A DNA stretch of 29,964 nucleotides, taken from positions 1 through 29,964 of the forward strand of contig JAGKWS010000046.1 of NCBI GenBank assembly GCA_021151685.1. The letters run 5' to 3'. Below are positions 7,795 through 14,965 of the stretch, in pieces. Within the stretch, counting starts at the first letter, position 1, and each line of letters starts with the position of its first letter. Under the pieces are notes generated by a model. The model did not search any database, was not told the DNA's origin, and saw only the letters and a list, made by a program, of their open reading frames with translations. Origin of the DNA: Chitinophagaceae bacterium (lineage in GTDB: Bacteria > Bacteroidota > Bacteroidia > Chitinophagales > Chitinophagaceae). The position numbers and the translations under genes were made by a program.

Positions 7795-8748
7795 ATGAGA
7801 AACATCGTCACCACCACCATGCTGCTACTTACAGCAACAGTCAGCCACGCACAGGTATACAATACCCCGGGCGGTTCTCCCCTGTTACTCAATCCCGCAC
7901 TCACAGGCATGCACAATGGCACACTACGCATCAATGCCATTGCCAGTCCCAACTGGAGTACATTCAACAATTGGCACTACCTGATGAGCACCACCAGTGC
8001 CGATTATCGTACCAAATCTTGGGGGCATGGCCGGCAATTTGCCGGCATAGGTTTGGCATATACCTATGGCACCATGGCAGCCGGCGAAGTTGTAGATCAG
8101 GAAACCAAACTCACTGCAGCATGGCATGTACAGGGAGGGCATAAACACCTGCGGCAACTATCTATAGGGCTCTCGGGGTGCATAGAGCGCGATAAAGAGC
8201 CCATGTACGAAGACCCAAGCGGGCCCCTGCTGCCCACCAACCGATACGCTATCTATAAAAGGTACCAATTGGGTGCGGGCATTACGTACTCACAACAAAT
8301 CAGCAAACGGCTGCGATACATTGTAGGTGCAAGCACCTTGCTTTATGGGCTGAATGGCCCATTACTTCCCGAAATACGAGAGTCATTGTCCGACAACAGA
8401 TTGTACCAGACATTACTGGCTGGTGGCGAAATTTCTCTCACCAATAAGTGGATGCTGCGACCATCGGTGCAACACGTTTACAACAGCAGGTTTGCTTTAA
8501 CTACATGGGGCACCGATGTGCGCTACCAGCCCAAACAATACGCTTGGTTTGCCGGTCTGTGGCACTCATATCGTCAGGTAATGGGTATTAGTGCCGGTGC
8601 CGAACACAACCGCTGGCGTGCTACTGCATACTATAAGTACATAACCAACGAAGCATACATGCCCACAACAGGCTCTACGCTGGAGCTTGGTGTGCAGTAT
8701 AAGATTTGGGGGAAAGGCCGTAAACCAATTCCAAGCCTCCGCTACTAA
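7795..8748 (+). CDS. PorP/SprF-type outer-membrane protein, copy 1
   Basis: A 317-residue predicted beta-barrel protein of the T9SS-associated PorP/SprF family, which in gliding and secretion systems helps anchor or present T9SS substrates. The start is set at ATG 7795 (MRNIVTTTMLLLTATVSHAQ signal peptide) because it aligns with the starts of the three following copies; ATG 7783 or an upstream extension is less likely. Family features are LLLNPALTGMHNGTLRIN (31-48), SADYRTKSWGHGRQFAGIG, TAAWHVQGGHK, and a C-terminal aromatic end (GRKPIPSLRY). First of four tandem copies; no large partner adhesin lies immediately upstream except the broken secreted gene. Confidence 0.85.
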   Translation: MRNIVTTTMLLLTATVSHAQVYNTPGGSPLLLNPALTGMHNGTLRINAIASPNWSTFNNWHYLMSTTSADYRTKSWGHGRQFAGIGLAYTYGTMAAGEVVDQETKLTAAWHVQGGHKHLRQLSIGLSGCIERDKEPMYEDPSGPLLPTNRYAIYKRYQLGAGITYSQQISKRLRYIVGASTLLYGLNGPLLPEIRESLSDNRLYQTLLAGGEISLTNKWMLRPSVQHVYNSRFALTTWGTDVRYQPKQYAWFAGLWHSYRQVMGISAGAEHNRWRATAYYKYITNEAYMPTTGSTLELGVQYKIWGKGRKPIPSLRY

Positions 8749-8791
8749 TGAAGCCCCGGGCAACAGCCAAATCACAACAATATTTTTCTAC

Positions 8792-8838
8792 TATCTTCGT
8801 TTATACAATGCCCCGGTACACTTGCATACCGGGGCATT
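8792..8838 (+). promoter_or_regulatory. Perfect 12-bp hairpin between PorP-like copies 1 and 2
   Basis: AATGCCCCGGTA (8807-8818) and its exact reverse complement (8827-8838) flank an 8-base loop, 12 bases before the next ATG. No T run follows. TATCTTCG at 8792-8799 differs by one base from the -7 consensus, so a transcript starting near 8806 would begin with this hairpin. It could be an intercistronic terminator or stabilising stem, or a 5' leader structure of copy 2. Confidence 0.45.
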
Positions 8839-8850
8839 ATTACACCCACC

Positions 8851-9819
8851 ATGAAGAAGATAGTCTCCACCGTACTGTTGTTTATGGGCCACGCCTACAC
8901 CCATGCGCAAATCTATGCCACGCCCGGTGGTGCCCCCACCCTCATGAGCCCCGCCTTTACCGGCATGCACAATGGCACCCTGCGCATCAACGCTATAGGT
9001 AGCCCCAATACGTTTTCAGACAACATGAATTACAAAATGGGCTCTACTACCTGTGCCGACTACCGCACCAAATCTTGGAATAAAGGGCGGCAGTTTGCGG
9101 GCTTTGGTGCGGCCTATACCTACCAGCAACAGACTGTAGATGAAAACAGGAAACGCAACAACACCGCCAACCTGTCGGCGGCATGGCATGTATTGGGTGG
9201 TCAAAAAAATCGTCACCTCTTGTCTGTAGGCCTGCAAGGTGGGTGGAACTACACCGAAGAAGATTACAGTGTCTATTTCCTGCACAGCAATGGCAACATC
9301 AGTGTGGCACAAAGAACAAGAGAAAGCTCCATATATCAGGCCAATGCAGGCATAGCCTATGCACAACAAATAGGCAAAAGGCTGCGTTATGTATTAGCGG
9401 CCAATACCCTCATCAGACGGTTTGCACCTGATGCACTTACCCTGCACCAAACATCCGACTTTCCATTACCGTCCTATCATTCCTTACTGGCAGGTGCCCA
9501 CATAGACGTTACCCCAATCTGGTCTTTAAGACCATCGCTGCAACATCTGTTCTATGCTGGCAAATCCGAAACATTCGCTGGCAGCGAGGTGCGGTATAAA
9601 CCCCGTATAACAGCCTATTTCACGGGCATCTGGCAAACCTACCGCCAAACAATGGCCGTTACCATAGGAGCCGAACATAACCGTTGGCGAGCCATAGCAT
9701 GCTACCAGTACACCAATCGGCCCATATCTGCGCTCACAACAGGCAATATGTTCGAGTTGAGCCTGCAATACACCATTTGGGGCACTGGCCGCACAGCATT
9801 ACCATGTGTGCGGTACTAA
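8851..9819 (+). CDS. PorP/SprF-type outer-membrane protein, copy 2
   Basis: A 322-residue paralog of the preceding gene with signal peptide MKKIVSTVLLFMGHAYTHAQ. It keeps the family blocks SPAFTGMHNGTLRINAIGS, CADYRTKSWNKGRQFAGFG, LSAAWHVLGGQK, GIAYAQQIGKRLRYVLAAN and the ending GRTALPCVRY, but departs at LMSPAF where the other copies have LLLNPAL, and has Cys in place of Ser in CADYRTKSW. The middle region (about residues 95-165) is most divergent from the other copies, as expected for exposed loops. Probably co-transcribed with its neighbours, though a 12-bp hairpin separates it from copy 1. Confidence 0.88.
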   Translation: MKKIVSTVLLFMGHAYTHAQIYATPGGAPTLMSPAFTGMHNGTLRINAIGSPNTFSDNMNYKMGSTTCADYRTKSWNKGRQFAGFGAAYTYQQQTVDENRKRNNTANLSAAWHVLGGQKNRHLLSVGLQGGWNYTEEDYSVYFLHSNGNISVAQRTRESSIYQANAGIAYAQQIGKRLRYVLAANTLIRRFAPDALTLHQTSDFPLPSYHSLLAGAHIDVTPIWSLRPSLQHLFYAGKSETFAGSEVRYKPRITAYFTGIWQTYRQTMAVTIGAEHNRWRAIACYQYTNRPISALTTGNMFELSLQYTIWGTGRTALPCVRY

Positions 9820-9855
9820 CCACACTCAATCATACCACCAATCAACATACACACC

Positions 9856-10806
9856 ATGAAAAGAATTGTCACAACCACACTGCTATCATTGGCCACCGTC
9901 AGCGTACAGGCACAAACCTATACCCTACCCCATAGCGCACCGCTACTCCTCAACCCTGCACTTACAGGTATGCATGATGGCAGCCTGCGTGTAAACACCG
10001 TAGTTCGTACCGGAAATGCAGCCACTGGCCATAAATGGAATGAACTATGGAACACCACCTCTGCCGATTATCGTACCAAATCGTGGGGGCATGGCAGGCA
10101 ATATGCCGGTATAGGCATGGCATACACCTATTGGCAGGGCGGCAACAACACAATATATGACAACGTAGCCCGTGTCTCGGCAGCATGGCATCTGCAAGGC
10201 GGCCATAAAAAACCATATCTACTATCGGCAGGGATACAAGGTGGTCATGAAAGCTACTCAAGGTTAATAGAAGCAGTGCATACCGGCAACTCATATACGC
10301 TTGGTTACAAGCAAACTGTATCTACCTGGCAGTTGGGCGTAGGTGTCACTTATAGCACCGAGCTCACTCAAAAAATACGCTACATAGCTGGCTATCATTA
10401 CACAAATAATCTATTTATGGCCAACGAACCCACTATGCCTGTTTCATTAGAAGAATTCACGAAATCAAACCACTACCTGCTATTCGGCAGCGAGATACGA
10501 TCAAGCAACATTCTCAGTGTCAGGCCGTCTATCATTTGCCGCTTTCGCATGATAGATGTCGATGCCATGGGAGGAACAGACATACGCTACCAGCCTAAAA
10601 ACACAGCGTATTTTTTGGGCCTATGGCACCCCTATACAGGTAGCGTAGCCTTCAGTGCCGGTATAGCCCGCAGCAATTGGCGCATTTTGTCTTGCTACCA
10701 ATTAGGCAACCAATCAATAGCTACTCATAACACCGGGCTGGAGCTAAGCCTGCAATACATAGTGAAAGGGAACGGACGTACCACACTACCAATGGTTCGG
10801 TACTAA
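9856..10806 (+). CDS. PorP/SprF-type outer-membrane protein, copy 3
   Basis: A 316-residue paralog with signal peptide MKRIVTTTLLSLATVSVQAQ. It shows LLLNPALTGMHDGSLRVNTV, SADYRTKSWGHGRQYAGIGM, VSAAWHLQGGHKKPYLLSAG, DIRYQPKNTAYFLGLW, and a barrel-type end LELSLQYIVKGNGRTTLPMV then RY. The gap to copy 2 is 36 bp with no hairpin, so the two are very likely on one transcript. Like its sisters it should sit in the outer membrane; its substrate or partner cannot be read from sequence. Confidence 0.88.
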   Translation: MKRIVTTTLLSLATVSVQAQTYTLPHSAPLLLNPALTGMHDGSLRVNTVVRTGNAATGHKWNELWNTTSADYRTKSWGHGRQYAGIGMAYTYWQGGNNTIYDNVARVSAAWHLQGGHKKPYLLSAGIQGGHESYSRLIEAVHTGNSYTLGYKQTVSTWQLGVGVTYSTELTQKIRYIAGYHYTNNLFMANEPTMPVSLEEFTKSNHYLLFGSEIRSSNILSVRPSIICRFRMIDVDAMGGTDIRYQPKNTAYFLGLWHPYTGSVAFSAGIARSNWRILSCYQLGNQSIATHNTGLELSLQYIVKGNGRTTLPMVRY

Positions 10807-10876
10807 CACTTGTGTACCCCATGTAGCCAATGTATCTAAACATGATTACTCAACTAAAAAAAAAACAATACTTACC

Positions 10877-11830
10877 ATGAAAAAAATACTCACCACCGTA
10901 CTTTTACTGTTGGCTGCCACCAGCGCATATACACAATTCTATTTACTACCCGATGGCGCCCCCCTTCTCCTCAATCCCGCCCTAACCGGTATGCACAACG
11001 GCACCCTGCGGGTAAATACAGTATACAACCCCTACCCGTATGGCTTTGACCAAAAATGGCGTGGTATTACCAATACCACCAGTGCCGACTACCGTACAAA
11101 ATCGTGGAGCAAAGGCAGGCAGTATGCAGGCATAGGTATGCAATACCAATTTATGGGTACAACAGACTACCCAATCCAAACCAATACCGGCAAGTTGTTT
11201 GCTGCATGGCATTTGCGCAGCAAAAACAGCAAGCGTCAGCTTTCTGCCGGGGTAGAATATGGCCGGGAACAAATTCCATTCATTGTTAGCTTTTACAGCA
11301 GCAACGCTACCTATCCCGAGGGGCAAAAAGCGCACATCAATGTTCGGCATCTGGGTGCCGGACTTGCCTACTCACAGCAACTGAGTAATAGAATACGGCT
11401 ATTAGCAGGTGCCCGCTCTGCATTTCCACGGTACGCATCCGATGCCGAAACACGGTATTTTACCAGAAACTCCAAGATACATGCCAACCATTCGGTACTC
11501 TTAGCTGGCGAAATAGGCCTCACACCAAAATGGACCATACGCCCTTCATTCATGTACGATTTTGGTTTTGCTATAAACTATCTCAGGGCCGGGGTTGACG
11601 TTCGTTACCAACCCAAAAAGACAGCTTGGTTTGCCGGCCTGTGGTGCCCATATCAGCAAAATATGGGAATAAGCACCGGCGCAGCCCGCAACGAATGGCG
11701 CATCCTTGCATGCTACAGAATGTACCGCGACAAACAACCAATGCATATGTACAGTAGAGGTTTAGAGCTGAGCCTGCAATACGTTGTGAAAGGACAGGGC
11801 CGCACGGCACTGCCATGCGTATGGTATTAG
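10877..11830 (+). CDS. PorP/SprF-type outer-membrane protein, copy 4
   Basis: A 317-residue paralog with signal peptide MKKILTTVLLLLAATSAYTQ. It shows LLLNPALTGMHNGTLRVNTV, SADYRTKSWSKGRQYAGIGM, GLAYSQQLSNRIRLLAGARS, DVRYQPKKTAWFAGLWCPYQ and the end GRTALPCVWY. It is preceded by a run of ten A residues (10856-10865) ending 11 bases before its ATG. After its stop an imperfect hairpin (stems 11847-11852 and 11863-11868, TACC pairing) precedes the ribBA promoter; it lacks a T run. Last of the four tandem copies. Confidence 0.88.
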   Translation: MKKILTTVLLLLAATSAYTQFYLLPDGAPLLLNPALTGMHNGTLRVNTVYNPYPYGFDQKWRGITNTTSADYRTKSWSKGRQYAGIGMQYQFMGTTDYPIQTNTGKLFAAWHLRSKNSKRQLSAGVEYGREQIPFIVSFYSSNATYPEGQKAHINVRHLGAGLAYSQQLSNRIRLLAGARSAFPRYASDAETRYFTRNSKIHANHSVLLAGEIGLTPKWTIRPSFMYDFGFAINYLRAGVDVRYQPKKTAWFAGLWCPYQQNMGISTGAARNEWRILACYRMYRDKQPMHMYSRGLELSLQYVVKGQGRTALPCVWY

Positions 11831-11899
11831 CAGGCATCTACTGCGAGCGGTACCCCACACCATACCGCAAGCACTGATTATGTATAGCACATTACATTG

Positions 11900-11907
11900 T
11901 ACCTTTG
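11900..11907 (+). promoter_or_regulatory. Putative -7 promoter element of ribBA
   Basis: TACCTTTG fits TAnnTTTG and predicts a transcript start about 40 bases before ATG 11953. An in-frame TTG at 11905 falls inside this element and is therefore not a plausible translation start. A TTTG -33 box is not evident. Confidence 0.5.
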
Positions 11908-11952
11908 CACACGAAAAAGCAATCGGGTACGTCTAAAACCGATGCAACTAAT

Positions 11953-13158
11953 ATGCTGGATACAATAGAAGCCGCACTGGAAGACCTGAAACAGGGCAAA
12001 CTGCTGATAGTAGTAGACGATGAAGACAGAGAGAATGAGGGCGATTTTGTGACTGCGGCACGCAATGTAACTCCCGAAATAATCAACTTTATGTCGAAGC
12101 ACGGGCGCGGCCTTATCTGCGCCCCGCTTACCGAAGAACGTTGCGATGAGCTGAATCTGAACCTGATGGTGCAAAACAATACCGTACTACACCAAACACC
12201 ATTTACCGTATCGGTAGACCTCATTGGCAATGGCTGCACTACAGGCATCAGCGCACAAGACCGCGCCAAAACAGTACAGGCACTCATAGACCCTGCCACA
12301 AAACCCGAAGATTTGGGTAGGCCGGGCCACATCTTCCCGCTACGCGCCCGTAGCGAGGGGGTACTGCGCCGCACCGGCCATACCGAAGCTACGGTAGACC
12401 TTGCCCGTCTTGCCGGTATGGAACCTGCCGGCGTACTGGTAGAAATAATGAACGACGATGGCACCATGGCACGCATGCCCGAGCTGCTGGAGATAGCCAA
12501 AAAATTCGACCTGAAAATAATCTCTATCAAAGACCTCATAAGCTACCGCCTGCGTACCGAAAGCCTCATACAGGAAGAAGTACGGGTACAGATGCCTACC
12601 AAATACGGCAACTTCGAACTGGTAGCCTTCAAACAAACCAACACAGGCGAGATGCATCTGGCACTCACCAAGGGCCAATGGACCGAAGAAGAACCCGTAC
12701 TGGTAAGGGTACACAGTTCCTGCTTTACCGGCGACATACTGCACTCGCTGCGCTGCGACTGTGGTGACCAACTGGAAGCTGCCATGAAAATGGTAGAAGC
12801 CGCAGGCAAGGGGGTTATACTCTACATGAATCAGGAGGGCCGTGGCATAGGGCTTATGAACAAGCTGAAAGCCTACAAACTACAGGAGGAAGGCAAGGAT
12901 ACTGTAGAGGCCAATCTGGCATTGGGCTTCAAAAACGACCAACGTGACTATGGCGTGGGCGCACAAATACTGCGCCACCTCGGTGTGTCTAAAATGAAGC
13001 TGATGTCTAACAACCCCCGCAAACGTGCCGGCATACTGGGCTACGGACTGGAGATTGTAGAAAATGTAGCCATAGAAATTGCCCCCAACGAGCATAATCA
13101 CTTTTACCTCAAGACCAAGCGCGACAAGCTGGGTCACGAGATAATGAAAGAAGCGTAA
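11953..13158 (+). CDS. ribBA: Bifunctional DHBP synthase / GTP cyclohydrolase II (RibBA)
   Basis: A 401-residue enzyme carrying two first steps of riboflavin synthesis: ribulose-5-phosphate to 3,4-dihydroxy-2-butanone-4-phosphate (N-terminal half) and GTP to the diaminopyrimidine intermediate (C-terminal half). RibB motifs are DDEDRENEGDF (22-32), GRGLICAPL, TGISAQDRAKTV and HIFPLRAR...RTGHTEA. RibA motifs are the zinc ligands C257, C268 and C270 in CFTGDILHSLRCDC, then NQEGRGIGLMNKLKAY and SNNPRKRAGI. Start is ATG 11953, not the in-frame TTG 48 bases upstream. No FMN riboswitch is seen in the short leader. It converges with the next gene, 13 bp apart, with no evident terminator between them. 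Confidence 0.97.
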   Translation: MLDTIEAALEDLKQGKLLIVVDDEDRENEGDFVTAARNVTPEIINFMSKHGRGLICAPLTEERCDELNLNLMVQNNTVLHQTPFTVSVDLIGNGCTTGISAQDRAKTVQALIDPATKPEDLGRPGHIFPLRARSEGVLRRTGHTEATVDLARLAGMEPAGVLVEIMNDDGTMARMPELLEIAKKFDLKIISIKDLISYRLRTESLIQEEVRVQMPTKYGNFELVAFKQTNTGEMHLALTKGQWTEEEPVLVRVHSSCFTGDILHSLRCDCGDQLEAAMKMVEAAGKGVILYMNQEGRGIGLMNKLKAYKLQEEGKDTVEANLALGFKNDQRDYGVGAQILRHLGVSKMKLMSNNPRKRAGILGYGLEIVENVAIEIAPNEHNHFYLKTKRDKLGHEIMKEA

Positions 13159-13171
13159 ACCATACGCCGCA

Positions 13172-14872
13172 TTACATTCCCGCCCGGGCCATTATTGCCG
13201 GATGAACAGTCATTCCCATCTGCTTCATTGCTGCTATATGCGCCCGGGCTTTTTCTGTCTGGCCGGCATCCAGCAACAGCAGTAAGAGGTTGTTATGAGC
13301 CGGTGCATCATACATGTCCCGGCTCAGGTACCTTTCCAGGCTGGCTATAGCCCCCATACGGTCGCCCTTCTCCATCTGCACCCGCGCCATATAAAAGTCG
13401 CACTTAATGTAGTCCGAAATCTGCTTTTCGGCCAGCAAATACGGCTCCGATGCCAGTACCGAGTCTTTGCGCTGCAACACCTCGGCCATATAAAAATTCA
13501 GGTACTTCTCCTTAGGGTTCAGCTGGTATGCCTTACGAAACATGGCCTCAGACCGCTGCACTTCAGACTTGTCTAACCTTGCAGCCAGCATCATATTGGC
13601 ATAGGCCGAATTAGGCGATGTTTCCGCCGCCTGTGTCCAAAACACCAACGGATCGTTGAAGTATTGCTGGTGGTTGTAGTTGAGCCCTGCAAACAGCATA
13701 CATACCCCACCCCATACCATCACCAACTTTTTGGCATCGCCCACCTGTGGCAGCAATATGGTTTGCGGCAACACCAGCAACAGCCCCATCAGCGGCAGGT
13801 ACAGCCTGTGTTCAAATGTCTGGCGGTTCAGCTCATCGGGCACCAGCAAGGCCGGCATCAGAAACAAAAAGAAACAGGCAATAGCCGCCGCCATAGCCTT
13901 TACTTGCCCCTTGCGCGATAGCACTATTACAGCCACCAAAACTATTGCAGCCACTATACCATACCACAGCACTGTATCTTTCTGTATAGGAAAAACACTG
14001 AGGTTTACCGGTAAAAATATTTTACCCAAATACTGTAACACCACCGGCAACCGGTGCCACAAATCGGCAAAGGCAGTAGCCGTGCCTATACCAGAGCCCG
14101 CAATGGTAGCTGCAGCACGTGCCCCATACCAGACACCAAAACACACCACCCACACCACATACTGCACCAATAGCGATTTGTTGCGGAAACTACGCCCCAT
14201 GTATCCTATGTGCAATGCCAATGCTGCCGGTGCCGCAAATACTGCCGTCTCCTTGGTAAAATAGGCGCATAACAGAAACAATGCCGATAGCAACAAGTCT
14301 GCCGGCCGGTGTCCGTCCTTGCTATACCGCAAAGACCGCAACATGAACGACAAGACAAAAATAGCCAGCAACGTATCGTTACGGCCGGGTATCCATGCCA
14401 CCGCCTGACAGATGACAGGATGTACAGCAAAAACAAGGGCCAACACAAAACTTTGCACCTGTGCTACACCCAACCGCAGGCACAGGCGGTAAAACAGTAC
14501 CACAGCCCCCATATGCAGCAATACATTCACCACATGGTAGCCCACGGCACTATCGCCACTCATTTGGTAGTTCAGTATCATAGCCACCGAAAACAAAGGA
14601 CGATAATATGGGTCTTTACCCGCATCAAACAAGCCCCGGCCAAAGGCTCGGAAAACATTGGTTACATCCTCATTCCACGCACCAAATTCGCGCACAAATA
14701 TGGTATCATCCAGCTCGGTATATCCGAGGCCAAATGAACGGGAATACACTAAAAATACAGCAACCACCAGCAACCACACAGGGTATGGTATAGCCAATGG
14801 TGCCGGTGCCGCCGGCTTTGCCAAACTATCGTTACCGGTAGTCGTTTTCGATTTTGGTGGTACTTTGCTCAC
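13172..14872 (-). CDS. GT-C-like membrane protein with C-terminal TPR repeats
   Basis: A 566-residue multi-span inner-membrane protein. After a short Pro/Ala-rich N-terminus, the first transmembrane helix (about 31-45) is followed by a loop with LDD (54-56) and then DPYYRPLFS (87-95). The acidic pair in the first outer loop, together with YYRP and GYHVVNVLLH, is the layout of GT-C glycosyltransferases similar to the TMTC/O-mannosyltransferase group. About ten hydrophobic segments follow, and residues about 430-560 contain helical TPR-like repeats (AMFRKAYQLNPKEKYLNF, GAIASLERYL). Likely a protein or lipid glycosyltransferase using a polyprenyl-phosphate sugar; donor and target are unknown. 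The start is GTG 14872; no ATG alternative exists nearby. Confidence 0.75.
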   Translation of the reverse strand: MSKVPPKSKTTTGNDSLAKPAAPAPLAIPYPVWLLVVAVFLVYSRSFGLGYTELDDTIFVREFGAWNEDVTNVFRAFGRGLFDAGKDPYYRPLFSVAMILNYQMSGDSAVGYHVVNVLLHMGAVVLFYRLCLRLGVAQVQSFVLALVFAVHPVICQAVAWIPGRNDTLLAIFVLSFMLRSLRYSKDGHRPADLLLSALFLLCAYFTKETAVFAAPAALALHIGYMGRSFRNKSLLVQYVVWVVCFGVWYGARAAATIAGSGIGTATAFADLWHRLPVVLQYLGKIFLPVNLSVFPIQKDTVLWYGIVAAIVLVAVIVLSRKGQVKAMAAAIACFFLFLMPALLVPDELNRQTFEHRLYLPLMGLLLVLPQTILLPQVGDAKKLVMVWGGVCMLFAGLNYNHQQYFNDPLVFWTQAAETSPNSAYANMMLAARLDKSEVQRSEAMFRKAYQLNPKEKYLNFYMAEVLQRKDSVLASEPYLLAEKQISDYIKCDFYMARVQMEKGDRMGAIASLERYLSRDMYDAPAHNNLLLLLLDAGQTEKARAHIAAMKQMGMTVHPAIMARAGM

Positions 14873-14879
14873 AACACAA

Positions 14880-14911
14880 CAAATATATTGTTCTCAAGGC
14901 ATAAGCACAAA
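14880..14911 (-). promoter_or_regulatory. Promoter of the GT-C/TPR gene
   Basis: On the minus strand, TTTG (14911 to 14908), a 20-base spacer and TATATTTG (14887 to 14880) match the Bacteroidota -33/-7 consensus. The -33 box lies in the T run of the upstream gene's terminator. The predicted transcript start falls at or within a few bases of the GTG start at 14872. Confidence 0.7.
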
Positions 14912-14942
14912 AAAGCCGGAAGTGTTTACCTCCGGCTTTTTT
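14909..14942 (-). terminator. Terminator of the Ig-repeat surface protein
   Basis: A 12-bp stem, AAAAAAGCCGGA (14909-14920) with TCCGGCTTTTTT (14931-14942), and a 10-base loop. It is a symmetric A/T-flanked rho-independent terminator 24 bp after the stop of the 16999-14966 gene. Confidence 0.9.
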
Positions 14943-14965
14943 GCACTATATGTTATCTGCTGCTA

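Noticed and set aside
14116..14121. CACGTG core, possible parS site
   Set aside because: The flanks do not form the 16-bp parS palindrome and it lies inside the GT-C coding sequence; a second CACGTG at 17253-17258 in dapB fails for the same reason.
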